Notes: generated by a model not told the origin, from the letters alone. DNA of 64,000 bases from Paracrocinitomix mangrovi (GCF_019740355.2 NZ_CP091819.1:3100001-3164000), one strand, 5' to 3'. Positions 1 through 9,085 are shown, numbered from the stretch's first letter. Numbers and translations are program-made.

Positions 1-1350
1 GAAGCTAATAAATGGAATAGCTTTTTCAGAGGTGTAATTGTAGGTGTAGAGGATTATCAAAGTGGTAAAGCTAAGTCTGTTGAAGGAATTAAAGTTGTAA
101 ATGATCATACCTTAGAAGTTAAATTGGAAGATCCATTGGCTTCTTTTCCTGACATGTTAGCACTTTTAGCAACGGCTGTTTATCCTCATGAGGCTATTGA
201 AAAATACGGATATGAAGGAATGGATGAACACATGGTAGGTACGGGTCCTTTTATTCCAACTGAAATTTCTAATGGAAAAATTGTAAAGTTTAAACGCAAC
301 GAAAACTACTGGAGAGTTGATGAGTTTGGAAATAAATTGCCTTTCCTTGCTCAAATTGAGGTTTCTTTTATCAAGGATAAAAAAGAAGAACTTGAGGCTT
401 TTAAAAATGATGAGCTTGACATGGTTTGGGGATTGCCGGTAGAAGAAATTCCTAACATTATGGGAAGCTTGGAAGAAGCCAAAGAAGGAAAAAACAAAGA
501 GTTCAAAATACAATCAGTTAACTCTTTGAATATTCAGTATTACGGATTCAGATTTACCAGTGAAACATTCAAGGATATTAACGTACGTAAAGCATTCAAT
601 TATGCAGTTGACAGAGATTCATTAGTTGAGTTTGTATTGGATGGAGAAGGTGTTGCTGCACACAACGGATTTGTTCCTCCAATGAAAAGCTATCCATATG
701 AATCAGTAAAAGGATTTAACTATGATCCAAAATTGGCAAAGCAATTCATGGCTAAAGCAGGATATCCAAATGGTAAAGGTTTTCCTGAACTGACACTTTA
801 TTTAAATAAAAGTGGAGGTGTGAACGTTAAGATTGCTGAGTTTATTACTGCTATGTTAAAAGATAACTTGGGTGTTAAAATTAAGTTGGAAACAATGCCA
901 ATGTCAGATTTGTATCCTAAAGTAGAGGCAGGTGAGTTAGATTTCTGGAGATTTGGTTGGATAGCGGATTATCCAGACCCTGCAACTTTCTTGCACTTGT
1001 TCCATAGCTCAACCAATGCAGAAAGTGGAGATAAAGCCAATAATTACTTTGGGTATTCAAGTGAAAAATTTGATGCAACTTTTGAAGAAGCATTAAAAGA
1101 AATTGATCCTGAAAAGAGAAATAAATTGTATGCTGCGGCTGATCAAATTATTATTGATGATGCGGTAATTATGCCATTGATGTTTACAGTTGGAATTAGG
1201 TTGATTAATCCTGAATTGAATGACTTTGATATCAATGAAATGGAGTATAGAGATATGTCTGTCGTATACCTTAAGGAAAGAGAAAAGTCAAATGTAAGAG
1301 TGTATGACAATATCGGAGGAGAAGAAGACGAAGAATACAGTGAAGAATAA
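1..1350 (+). CDS. Peptide ABC transporter substrate-binding protein (SBP family 5), 5'-truncated
   Basis: The reading frame is open from base 1, so the gene begins upstream of the window and 449 C-terminal residues are visible. They match the oligopeptide/dipeptide-binding family (SBP_bac_5): the segment around VRKAFNYAVDRDSLV and the late WIADYPDPATF are typical of its two lobes. The family delivers peptides or similar solutes to an ABC importer, outside the inner membrane. The N-terminus, where a lipoprotein signal would be, is not in the window, so anchoring cannot be judged. The protein ends in an acidic tail rich in Glu/Asp (last ~12 residues). No permease or ATPase gene follows; the gene ends at a strong terminator shared with the convergent asd gene. 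Substrate unknown. Confidence 0.88.
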   Translation, partial: EANKWNSFFRGVIVGVEDYQSGKAKSVEGIKVVNDHTLEVKLEDPLASFPDMLALLATAVYPHEAIEKYGYEGMDEHMVGTGPFIPTEISNGKIVKFKRNENYWRVDEFGNKLPFLAQIEVSFIKDKKEELEAFKNDELDMVWGLPVEEIPNIMGSLEEAKEGKNKEFKIQSVNSLNIQYYGFRFTSETFKDINVRKAFNYAVDRDSLVEFVLDGEGVAAHNGFVPPMKSYPYESVKGFNYDPKLAKQFMAKAGYPNGKGFPELTLYLNKSGGVNVKIAEFITAMLKDNLGVKIKLETMPMSDLYPKVEAGELDFWRFGWIADYPDPATFLHLFHSSTNAESGDKANNYFGYSSEKFDATFEEALKEIDPEKRNKLYAAADQIIIDDAVIMPLMFTVGIRLINPELNDFDINEMEYRDMSVVYLKEREKSNVRVYDNIGGEEDEEYSEE

Positions 1351-1366
1351 AATCTAGATCTTATAT

Positions 1367-1398
1367 AAAAAAAGGCCTCATTAAATGAGGCCTTTTTT
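1367..1398. terminator. Bidirectional intrinsic terminator between SBP gene and asd
   Basis: Stem GGCCTCATT / AATGAGGCC (1374-1392) is flanked by an A run on the left and TTTTTT on the right, so it can act in both directions for the two convergent genes. Confidence 0.9.
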
Positions 1399-1418
1399 AT
1401 TGATATATTCTTCTGTAA

Positions 1419-2411
1419 TTAAGCCGAAATCAAATGCTTTTCAATAATGTATTTTGCAATTTGCACCGCATTTGTTGCTGCTCCTTTTCGTAAATTGTCT
1501 GCTACAATCCAAAGGTTAAGTGTGTTTGCTTGAGTTTCATCTCGTCTAATTCTTCCTACAAATACATCATTTTTACCCTTAGCATACAATGGCATTGGAT
1601 AAGTATTTGTATCTGGATTATCTTGTACTACGACTCCATCCATTTCATGTAATAATCGTCTAACTTCAGATAAATCAAAATCATTTTCAAATTCAATGTT
1701 TACTGACTCAGAATGACCTCCTGAAACAGGAACTCTTACAGCTGTAGCTGTAACTTGAATTGAAGGGTCAAGAATCTTTTTAGTTTCATTCGTTAACTTC
1801 ATCTCTTCTTTGGTGTATCCGTTATCTTCAAATACATCACAATGAGGTAAACAGTTACCTACAATTGGATACGGATAAGCCATTTCCCCTTCTCTTTCAT
1901 TCATCTCATTTTCCATTTGAGTGATGGCTTTCATTCCTGTACCTGAAATAGACTGATAGGTAGATACCACAACTCTTTTAATCTTATACTTTTTGTGTAA
2001 TGGAGCTAATACCATCACCATCTGAATTGTAGAACAGTTAGGATTAGCGATTATTTTATCATTTTCTGTAATCAAATCAGCATTGATTTCAGGAACAATC
2101 AATTTGTGATCAGGTGACATTCTCCATGCAGAAGAATTATCAATAACAGTAGTGCCCACTTCTGCAAATTTAGGTGCCCATTCTAATGATGTTGAACCAC
2201 CAGCACTGAAAATGGCAATTTCAGGTTTTTGCTCAATAGCATCTTCAATACTAATTATCTTATAAGTATTTCCCTTATAGGTTAATGTCTTACCAACTGA
2301 TCTTTTTGAAGCTACTATAAGCAATTCATCTACTGGTAAATTGTATTCTTCAACAACATCCAAAATCTCTCCTCCAACAAGGCCTGTAGCACCTACTACT
2401 GCTATTTTCAT
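1419..2411 (-). CDS. asd: Aspartate-semialdehyde dehydrogenase
   Basis: 330 residues, the usual length. The enzyme reduces aspartyl phosphate to aspartate semialdehyde with NADPH, the branch point to lysine/diaminopimelate, threonine and methionine. An N-terminal Rossmann motif GATGLVGGE binds the nucleotide. The catalytic cysteine lies in NPNCSTIQ (C126) and the base histidine in SGGHSES (H233). The start gives the nucleotide-binding motif at the very N-terminus, as expected. The gene stands alone, divergent from the lamin-tail protein gene with a 62-bp gap that holds promoter-like elements for both. Assignment is secure. Confidence 0.97.
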   Translation of the reverse strand: MKIAVVGATGLVGGEILDVVEEYNLPVDELLIVASKRSVGKTLTYKGNTYKIISIEDAIEQKPEIAIFSAGGSTSLEWAPKFAEVGTTVIDNSSAWRMSPDHKLIVPEINADLITENDKIIANPNCSTIQMVMVLAPLHKKYKIKRVVVSTYQSISGTGMKAITQMENEMNEREGEMAYPYPIVGNCLPHCDVFEDNGYTKEEMKLTNETKKILDPSIQVTATAVRVPVSGGHSESVNIEFENDFDLSEVRRLLHEMDGVVVQDNPDTNTYPMPLYAKGKNDVFVGRIRRDETQANTLNLWIVADNLRKGAATNAVQIAKYIIEKHLISA

Positions 2412-2421
2412 ATTAATTTAA

Positions 2422-2451
2422 TTTGATTGTGGGACAAAAATAGTACATTTA
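2422..2451 (+). promoter_or_regulatory. Putative promoter of lamin-tail protein gene
   Basis: TTTG (2422-2425), an 18-base spacer and TACATTTA (2444-2451) approximate the Bacteroidota TTTG-N19-TAnnTTTG promoter. It overlaps the divergent asd promoter element. Confidence 0.4.
2435..2442 (-). promoter_or_regulatory. Putative -7 element of asd promoter
   Basis: On the minus strand this reads TATTTTTG, matching the Bacteroidota TAnnTTTG element, about 24 bases before the asd start. A good -33 TTTG at the normal distance is not obvious. Confidence 0.4.
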
Positions 2452-2473
2452 AGAGCGTTAAAATCAAGGATTC

Positions 2474-5023
2474 ATGCGATTTTGTTTAACACTTTTATTA
2501 TTTGCTGTTAATTTGACTCTATGGTCGCAGTTTTCTGATGATTTTACAGACGGAGACTTTACTGCTAATCCAACCTGGACAGGTCAAACAAGCAATTTCA
2601 TAGTCAATACTTCTGGTGAATTACAATTAAATGCACCAGCAGCAGCTGATACTTCTTATTTATCTATTCCAACTGCTAATATTGACAATACTACCTGGGA
2701 CTTTTATTTGAGAATGGAGTTTAATCCATCAAGTTCAAATTATGCAAGAATCTATTTAGTTTCAGATAACGCCGATTTAAAGGCTAGCCTAAATGGTTAC
2801 TTTGTGATGATGGGAGGTACGCCTGACGAAATAAGTTTGTACCGTCAAGATGGTCTAACAACTACCAAAATCATAGACGGAGTAGACGGTTCATTAAACA
2901 ATGATCCTGCACTGGCAAGAGTAAGAGTTACTAGAGATAATTTAGGAAACTGGGAATTGTTAAGAGATACAACCGGGAATTATAGCTTTATTTCAGAGGG
3001 AACTGTTTTAGACGCAGCTTATACAACCACTGCTAATTTTGGTGTGTTTTGTAAGTATACAGCTACGAGATCTACTTTGTTTTTCTTTGATAATATGGGT
3101 GATCCGTATGTGGATGCAACACCTCCAAGTATTGATACTGTAATTCCAATTAACTTTACGCAAGTAGACGTTCACTTTTCTGAGCCATTAAACCAAACAA
3201 TAGCAGAAACTGTGGGTAGTTGGTCTGTAAATCCCGGACCTACTTCAGGTACTTTTACACCAACTTTAGATGGTTCTGATCCATCATTGGTACACCTTAA
3301 TTTCACAGCTGCATTTGATAACAACACTTCACATACTCTTTCTACTTTTGGAATTGAAGATCTTGATGGAAATCCATCTTCTGAAAACAAGAATTTTTTG
3401 TTCTTCATTGCTGATTCAGCAGTTTACAATGACATAATCATCACAGAGTTTATGGCTGATCCTTCTCCGCCTGTTGGTTTGCCTGAAACCGAATTTGTTG
3501 AATTGTATAATCGTTCTAACAAATACATTAACCTTGATGGTTGGACACTTTCTGATGCTTCATCTGCAGGTACATTTGGAAGCTACTTGTTGGGTCCTGA
3601 TGAATATGTTTTGGTAACTAATACCGGAGATGCACTGCAGTTTTTCGTTCCTAATTCAACGGAGATATCCTTGCCTTCCTTGAATAATTCTGATGATGCT
3701 ATTGTTATCAAAAATCAGTATGGTGCTATTATCGACTCTATTTTTTATAACCTTGATTGGTATCATGATGCTGCCAAAGAAGATGGTGGTTGGACAGTTG
3801 AAAGAAAGCACAATGATGCACCTTGCAATGATGCGTCAAATTGGGCTGCTTCTGTCAATTCAAATGGCGGAACTCCTGCAGAGCAAAATTCAGTGTGGAC
3901 AGATCAAAACGACACATCTCTTCCATCAGTAGTTGATTTTACAGTAGTTAATGAAACTAGCGTACTAATTGATTTTAGTGAAGTGTTAGACACTACCTAT
4001 AGTTTGCAATTGTCAGTTGATCCCAACATTAATTCATTAAGCTGGTCATATGCATCTTTGCAAAGTGCTGACATCACTCTGGATATTCTTCAAGCAAATC
4101 AACTTTATACGCTTACAATTTCAAATGCGCAAGATTGTTGGGGTAATGTAATGAATAGTCAAAATATTCAATTGGGAATTCCTGATTCAGTTGAAGTAGG
4201 AGATGTTTATTTAAATGAGGTAATGTTTAATCCATTAACAGGTGGTTCAGATTACATTGAGTTGTATAATCAATCTGATAAAATAATTGATTTAAAAGAT
4301 TTGATGCTGGCCAATTGGGATGACAGTGTTGCAAATATTAAATCCATTTCTACTGATCAAAAACTTTTGCTTCCTGGAGGGTATGCGTTAATTACAGAAG
4401 ATTCTTTGGATGTCATCAATGATTTTTCGGTTTATGGAAGCGGAACTTTTACAGAGGCAGATTTACCTACTTACCCAAATGATTCAGGAACCGTTTATTT
4501 GTTGTCTGGGGCAGGTATAATAGATTTTTTCCATTATGATGAAGATTATCACTTCAAATTAATTTCTGATGTAGATGGAAAATCTTTAGAACGCATATTA
4601 TATGACGGTGGAATGAATAATCCAGACAACTGGAGAACAGCAGCAGAATATGCTGAGTGGGGAACCCCGGGTTATTTGAATTCACAAACATTTGCTCCAA
4701 CGCCTCAAGGAAATGTGTCTTTGGATCCAACTACTTTTTCACCTGATAATGACGGATACCAGGATGTACTTACTATTACTATTGATCCAGCTGGAAATGA
4801 CAATGTGGTGGATGTAGAAATATTTGATAATAGAGGAAGATTAATACGACTATTAAAAGACAATTATTTTGTAGGAGACCAAGCCATTATAACTTGGGAT
4901 GGCGTAGCTGATTCTGGAGAAAAAGCACAAATTGGAACTTACATCATTCTGGTTTCTATTTTAGATGAAAACGGAAACCAGAAGCAATATAAATTAGTAG
5001 CTGTTTTAGCTGGTAAACTTTAA
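2474..5023 (+). CDS. Secreted protein with two lamin-tail domains and FlgD-like C-terminus
   Basis: 849 residues beginning with a signal peptide (about residues 1-19). Residues 20-210 look like a concanavalin-like beta sandwich. Ig-like segments of the SbsA type follow near 215-312 and 490-570. Two lamin-tail domains (LTD) sit near 319-460 (IITEFMADPSPP, ETEFVELYNRS) and 577-735 (VYLNEVMFNPLTGGSDYIE). The end (about 749-849) contains SPDNDGYQDVLTI and ITWDGVADSGEKA, the FlgD/CHU_C-like fold often found at the C-terminus of secreted Bacteroidota proteins. LTD proteins in this phylum are exported and often associate with nucleases or surface polysaccharide, but no enzyme domain is visible here. 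A structural or surface-binding role is inference. The TPR gene starts 4 bases after its stop, so the two are surely cotranscribed. Confidence 0.85.
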   Translation: MRFCLTLLLFAVNLTLWSQFSDDFTDGDFTANPTWTGQTSNFIVNTSGELQLNAPAAADTSYLSIPTANIDNTTWDFYLRMEFNPSSSNYARIYLVSDNADLKASLNGYFVMMGGTPDEISLYRQDGLTTTKIIDGVDGSLNNDPALARVRVTRDNLGNWELLRDTTGNYSFISEGTVLDAAYTTTANFGVFCKYTATRSTLFFFDNMGDPYVDATPPSIDTVIPINFTQVDVHFSEPLNQTIAETVGSWSVNPGPTSGTFTPTLDGSDPSLVHLNFTAAFDNNTSHTLSTFGIEDLDGNPSSENKNFLFFIADSAVYNDIIITEFMADPSPPVGLPETEFVELYNRSNKYINLDGWTLSDASSAGTFGSYLLGPDEYVLVTNTGDALQFFVPNSTEISLPSLNNSDDAIVIKNQYGAIIDSIFYNLDWYHDAAKEDGGWTVERKHNDAPCNDASNWAASVNSNGGTPAEQNSVWTDQNDTSLPSVVDFTVVNETSVLIDFSEVLDTTYSLQLSVDPNINSLSWSYASLQSADITLDILQANQLYTLTISNAQDCWGNVMNSQNIQLGIPDSVEVGDVYLNEVMFNPLTGGSDYIELYNQSDKIIDLKDLMLANWDDSVANIKSISTDQKLLLPGGYALITEDSLDVINDFSVYGSGTFTEADLPTYPNDSGTVYLLSGAGIIDFFHYDEDYHFKLISDVDGKSLERILYDGGMNNPDNWRTAAEYAEWGTPGYLNSQTFAPTPQGNVSLDPTTFSPDNDGYQDVLTITIDPAGNDNVVDVEIFDNRGRLIRLLKDNYFVGDQAIITWDGVADSGEKAQIGTYIILVSILDENGNQKQYKLVAVLAGKL

Positions 5024-5027
5024 TTTT

Positions 5028-5891
5028 ATGATCAACCCAAAACTTATGCTTGCCTTTGTGGCAATGGTCTTATCTTTTCAAATTTCATTAGCACAAGAAA
5101 AAGAGAAGCAAATTGCTCAATTAATGGATGAGGTAAACAAACACCTTGAAAAACGTGATTGTGAATCGGCAATAGTCGCCCTGGACAAAATATTGACTTA
5201 TGACGGGGACCATTTTAAAACACTTTTAATAAAGGGAACTTGTTTACAAAACTTGAATAAGTACCAAGAAGCCTCAGATCTGTTTCATCAATTACTCCTA
5301 AAAGATTCTTCCAATTTTGAAATCTATCAACATCTGGTAACCTGTTACAGTGGTTTGCATATGCACGACAAGGGTATTGAATACAGTAGAATAGGATTGG
5401 CTTATGCATCAACCAATAAAGAAAAAGAGTTCATGCTGTGGGGAATTGGAACATTGCACATGGAAAAAATGGATTATGATAGTGCAAAATTTTACTATGA
5501 TAAGGTGTTGGAAATCAATCCAAGAAATAGAGTAGTAATATTGAACAATTCATACATTTTAATAGAACTTGAAAAATATAAGTTGGCTGAGAAGTTAATT
5601 CTAAAAGTGATAGAGGATGATGATATCCCAAATACATATAATGATTTTTCAAACTTGGGATATGTATATGTTAAGTTGGGAGAGTATAAAAAAGCGAAAA
5701 AGTACCTTGACATCTCCAAAAAGATGAATCCAGAAAACAATTGGATTTATCGAAATTATGGCATTTTGTATAAAGCCCTGGGTAAAAAAAGCAAAGCATG
5801 TAAGTATTATCAAAAGGCGCTTGACATGGGATTTGTCTCGCATTGGGGTGAAAGGTATATTAAAGAATTGGCCGATTACTGTAATCAATAA
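5028..5891 (+). CDS. Exported tetratricopeptide-repeat protein
   Basis: 287 residues with an N-terminal signal peptide ending near SLAQ (about residue 22), followed by tandem TPR helices to the C-terminus. Recognisable repeat signatures include GTLHMEKMDYDSAKFYYDK and NYGILYKALGKKSKACKYY. TPR arrays bind other proteins, so it is likely a periplasmic scaffold or adaptor. It is cotranscribed with the lamin-tail protein (4-base gap), which makes that protein its most likely partner; this is inference. No enzymatic motif seen. Confidence 0.8.
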   Translation: MINPKLMLAFVAMVLSFQISLAQEKEKQIAQLMDEVNKHLEKRDCESAIVALDKILTYDGDHFKTLLIKGTCLQNLNKYQEASDLFHQLLLKDSSNFEIYQHLVTCYSGLHMHDKGIEYSRIGLAYASTNKEKEFMLWGIGTLHMEKMDYDSAKFYYDKVLEINPRNRVVILNNSYILIELEKYKLAEKLILKVIEDDDIPNTYNDFSNLGYVYVKLGEYKKAKKYLDISKKMNPENNWIYRNYGILYKALGKKSKACKYYQKALDMGFVSHWGERYIKELADYCNQ

Positions 5892-5916
5892 TTTGAAATT
5901 CAGTATTTTTACTAAA

Positions 5917-5923
5917 AAGGAGG
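5917..5923 (+). promoter_or_regulatory. Strong Shine-Dalgarno for TerB-like gene
   Basis: AAGGAGG ends 7 bases before the ATG at 5931. This is a near-perfect anti-16S match, notable because most genes here lack one. Confidence 0.7.
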
Positions 5924-5930
5924 ATTCATT

Positions 5931-6320
5931 ATGGATAGCAAGCAAAATTTATATTACGCCCTTGGAATTTTTTCATATGCTGTAGCAAAAGCAGATGGTA
6001 TTGTTCAGTACGAAGAAAGAGAGGCGTTACATAAAATAGTTAAAGAAGGCATTAGCCATGACATGGATTTCCAGTATGTGGAGATTATCTTTAATATTCT
6101 TCAAAAAGATAAGGTTGGATTTGAAGATGTCCATAAATGGGCATTGGAGGCACTTGAGCAAGGTAAATACCATTTGACAGAAAAGATCAAGGAGGAATTT
6201 ATTCAAACTATGAAAAAAGTGGCTGAAGCATTTCCACCTAAGTCAGATGAAGAGCATGAGCTAATCAATCAATTTATTCAAGAAATAAGAGATTTCAAAG
6301 TAAATATGACCATTGACTAG
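5931..6320 (+). CDS. TerB-like all-helical protein
   Basis: 129 residues, all-helical by composition. The N-terminal stretch FSYAVAKADGIVQYEEREAL resembles the TerB fold (PF05099), whose conserved acidic residues after AxADG have been linked to metal binding. There is no signal peptide, so it is probably cytoplasmic. It is preceded by an unusually strong ribosome-binding site. The stop codon shares the palindrome CTAG with the stop of the convergent membrane-protein gene. TerB proteins are often named for tellurite resistance, but a lone TerB-like protein gives no evidence of that; the real role is unknown. Confidence 0.7.
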   Translation: MDSKQNLYYALGIFSYAVAKADGIVQYEEREALHKIVKEGISHDMDFQYVEIIFNILQKDKVGFEDVHKWALEALEQGKYHLTEKIKEEFIQTMKKVAEAFPPKSDEEHELINQFIQEIRDFKVNMTID

Positions 6321-6327
6321 GTCATAT
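6304..6327. other. Hairpin spanning two overlapping convergent stop codons
   Basis: ATATGACC (6304-6311) and GGTCATAT (6320-6327) form an 8-bp perfect inverted repeat around an 8-base loop. The shared CTAG stop palindrome (6317-6320) lies at the loop/stem border. There is no T run, so it is at best a weak terminator. Confidence 0.5.
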
Positions 6328-7189
6328 CATCCAGGATATCAGAATCGGGTATTTTAGTTTTGGGAATGTTGTCTACATCTGCTGATGTCATCATTGATTT
6401 AGCTAAGCCAACAACTACAAAAGAACTCAGGAAAATACGCAAAAGTGAACTAAAAAGGCCATAAAGCCTTGCTTCTTCAAACCCTATTGAAAGCAGTGCA
6501 ACTACAATGTAGGTGATAAGACTCATCAAGCTTTCTGCGATAAAATTCATAGACAGGAAAAGTAGTGTCCCGGCAAATATTTGTGTTATTAGGTTCTTAT
6601 CGAAAAATTTGAATGGCCTATCATCTAAATGAAAACACAAGGTTGCAAGGTAAAATGGTGACAGGGCCAAAGGAATTGCAATTAATCCAAAAAACCAGAT
6701 AGCAAATTTGTTATTTCTTCCTACATCAAATAAAGGGGTTTCCATCATTAATTGCCCTTGATTAAAACCGGCAGGGAAAAGAATTGACAGCACAAAAATT
6801 ATTGTCAAAGCAATGCCAAAATTCTTCCAATGATTGGGTGTAAGTTTATTCAACAAGGCTTGTAAACTCAATTTTTTATCGGCTTCGTCATATTTTAAGG
6901 CAATGGCATACAATCCAATCAATAATAGAGGCATGCTTTGCACTATGGGAGAAATAGACGCATAAAATATAAAGCTGTCCACTTCATAAATTCCAATGAA
7001 GAAAATATCTGGTCCATAAAATAGATTGATGATTCCTCTCCAAAGTAATAGTACCAAGCCCGTAAAGACTGTAGCCGCAACTACAAATAAGATAGAACGA
7101 GTAAATACAACAGATGTATAGTTTAAATAAGCAGATGTGAGTTGTTCAAATCCCTTATTTAAATGGGCAACAAATGCTTTTTTGTTCAT
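6317..7189 (-). CDS. Polytopic membrane protein of unknown function
   Basis: 290 residues with several hydrophobic segments (about residues 30-50, 68-92, 120-143, 163-187, 205-230 and 240-265), so roughly six transmembrane helices. I do not recognise a family motif. The C-terminal tail is polar and acidic (ending DSDILDDMT). Its start lies 9 bases downstream of the pyk stop on the same strand, so it is probably the last gene of an operon with the IPExxxVDY protein and pyruvate kinase. Its 3' end overlaps the convergent TerB-like gene by 4 bases. Confidence 0.65.
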   Translation of the reverse strand: MNKKAFVAHLNKGFEQLTSAYLNYTSVVFTRSILFVVAATVFTGLVLLLWRGIINLFYGPDIFFIGIYEVDSFIFYASISPIVQSMPLLLIGLYAIALKYDEADKKLSLQALLNKLTPNHWKNFGIALTIIFVLSILFPAGFNQGQLMMETPLFDVGRNNKFAIWFFGLIAIPLALSPFYLATLCFHLDDRPFKFFDKNLITQIFAGTLLFLSMNFIAESLMSLITYIVVALLSIGFEEARLYGLFSSLLRIFLSSFVVVGLAKSMMTSADVDNIPKTKIPDSDILDDMT

Positions 7190-7198
7190 CTCTGGAAA

Positions 7199-8614
7199 TT
7201 AAACCTCGCTTAGTTTCATCATGTTAGATTGCCCTCTTTCTTCCATTGGAATAGAAGCAATATTCAAGACTAAATCACCTTTCTTCAAATAGTCTTTTTC
7301 AAATAAATAGGCTTTACAATCCTTAATAGTTTGATCTGTACTTTCCATTTGATCATAAAAGAATCCAATAACACCCCAAACCAAGTTTAGCTGAGTTAAA
7401 ATCTGACGATTTTCAGTAAAGACATAGGTCGTTGCTTTAGGTCTCTGAGATGAAATTTTATAAGCAGTATACCCTGAAAAAGTCATAGTAATAATTCCGG
7501 CTGCATCAACTCTTTTAGCCATTCTGGCTGCGTTAAAGCAAATAGAATCAGTAATAAACCTTTCCTGATTTTTTTCAGGTAATTCTTCTTTCTCATAAAT
7601 TTCAGGATTGGCTTCAACTTCTAAAACAATTTTAACCATGGCCTTGATAACATCAACAGGATGATCTCCTATTGAAGTTTCACCACTCAACATTACGGCA
7701 TCAGCCCCATCCATTACAGCATTGGCAACATCATTTACTTCAGCTCTGGTTGGTCTGAAATTTTTAATCATGCTTTCCATCATTTGCGTTGCCACAATTG
7801 TAGGTTTAGCGTGAAGACGACATAATTTGATGATTTTTTTCTGGAGATTTGGCACTTTTTCCATTGGAACTTCAACACCTAAATCTCCTCTGGCAATCAT
7901 CACACCATCAGTTTCTGCTATAATATCTTCAATATCCCAAACTGCTTCAGGTTTTTCAATTTTCGCAATTACTTTGGCGTGCTTTTTCTTAGCCTTGATG
8001 ATTTTCTTTAATTCTTTTATGTCTTGTGCAGATCTTACAAATGACAATCCTATCCAATCAATGTCTAGAGACAATGCAAATTCAAGATCTTTTCTGTCTT
8101 TTTCTGTAAGTGACGGTAATGAAATAGCTGTGTTTGGTAGATTAACTCCCTTTTTTGAACTTAATATCCCTCCATGTTCTACTATCGTCACCACCTCTTT
8201 TTTGCCATCAGTAGATTTTACTTTCAATTGAAATCTTCCATCATCAACCAATAAAATATCTCCAACTTTAACATCTTGTGGAAATGTTTCATAGCTCAGG
8301 TACACTTTTTTGTTAGTACCCATGCACTTTTCTGTTGTGAAAATTAATTCACTCCCATCTTCTATTAAAACACCATTGTCTTCTACTTCTCCTATTCTAA
8401 TTTTTGGCCCTTGTAAATCTGCCAGTAAAGCTACGTTGGTACCCAATTCATCATTGATCTCTCTAATAATATCTATTACAGCTTTGTGATCTTCATGTGC
8501 ACCATGAGAAAAATTGATTCGGCAAACATTGAGTCCTGCTTCAATCATTTTTTTCAAAGTCTCTTTGCTACTTGATGACGGCCCTATAGTGGCTACTATT
8601 TTTGTTTTCTTCAT
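7199..8614 (-). CDS. pyk: Pyruvate kinase
   Basis: 471 residues, full length for bacterial pyruvate kinase, which converts phosphoenolpyruvate and ADP to pyruvate and ATP at the end of glycolysis. Diagnostic motifs are present: TKIVATIGPSS at the N-terminus, RINFSHG, ADLQGPKIRIG, the active-site signature IAKIEKPEA, MIARGDLGVEVP, and VANAVMDGADAVMLSGETS. The C-terminal allosteric domain follows. It sits 7 bases downstream of the IPExxxVDY gene, an arrangement I believe is common in Flavobacteriia, and is followed by the membrane-protein gene. Confidence 0.97.
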   Translation of the reverse strand: MKKTKIVATIGPSSSSKETLKKMIEAGLNVCRINFSHGAHEDHKAVIDIIREINDELGTNVALLADLQGPKIRIGEVEDNGVLIEDGSELIFTTEKCMGTNKKVYLSYETFPQDVKVGDILLVDDGRFQLKVKSTDGKKEVVTIVEHGGILSSKKGVNLPNTAISLPSLTEKDRKDLEFALSLDIDWIGLSFVRSAQDIKELKKIIKAKKKHAKVIAKIEKPEAVWDIEDIIAETDGVMIARGDLGVEVPMEKVPNLQKKIIKLCRLHAKPTIVATQMMESMIKNFRPTRAEVNDVANAVMDGADAVMLSGETSIGDHPVDVIKAMVKIVLEVEANPEIYEKEELPEKNQERFITDSICFNAARMAKRVDAAGIITMTFSGYTAYKISSQRPKATTYVFTENRQILTQLNLVWGVIGFFYDQMESTDQTIKDCKAYLFEKDYLKKGDLVLNIASIPMEERGQSNMMKLSEV

Positions 8615-8621
8615 ATTGGAT

Positions 8622-9038
8622 TTAAAAAACTAAATTGGATTTGGACTTTAATTCGTCCGGCTCAAAAATAAATGCGGTTAAAATAACTTCAATTTGCTTC
8701 AATTGGTTTAATATATCGTTAATTTCTCGCACGTAGTTATTCTTGATCACTAAAAAATAATCTATTTGATCTTTCTCAGGAATAAGTCTTTGATAGTTGT
8801 TTGAAAGGTTTTTTATCAAATAATATTCAATGTGCTCCTCTTCGTCATAATAACTGTAAAACGAATGTAAATGTTCACCTTGCTTTTTCTCTATAACACT
8901 GTAATCTTCTTCTTTGTTTAATCCAATGGATAAACTGTTATTGATACTCCAACAAAGTCTATAATCTGAATGACTGCTGCAAATTCCGATCAATTGAAAA
9001 TCGTATTCTTCATCAAATGTCAATTTATGCTTTGCCAT
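8622..9038 (-). CDS. IPExxxVDY family protein
   Basis: 138 residues. The family signature appears as LIPEKDQIDYFLVI (about residues 84-97), with Ile in place of Val. This family is restricted to Bacteroidota and has no known function. The protein is small, soluble and acidic, with an aromatic-rich middle (HSFYSYYDEEEHIEYY). It is the first gene of a tight cluster with pyk, which suggests a link to central carbon metabolism; that is inference only. Confidence 0.85.
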   Translation of the reverse strand: MAKHKLTFDEEYDFQLIGICSSHSDYRLCWSINNSLSIGLNKEEDYSVIEKKQGEHLHSFYSYYDEEEHIEYYLIKNLSNNYQRLIPEKDQIDYFLVIKNNYVREINDILNQLKQIEVILTAFIFEPDELKSKSNLVF

Positions 9039-9085
9039 GTGCTGATCAAATATTATAGTAAAGGTATTTAATTTATATTTAGTGA

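Noticed and set aside
5931-6320. Tellurite-resistance determinant
   Set aside because: Only a lone TerB-like fold is present; no terC, terD or related genes lie nearby, so naming it a resistance gene is not supported.
7827-8231. Open frame of 134 codons on the plus strand inside pyk
   Set aside because: Antisense to conserved pyruvate kinase motifs; no independent support.
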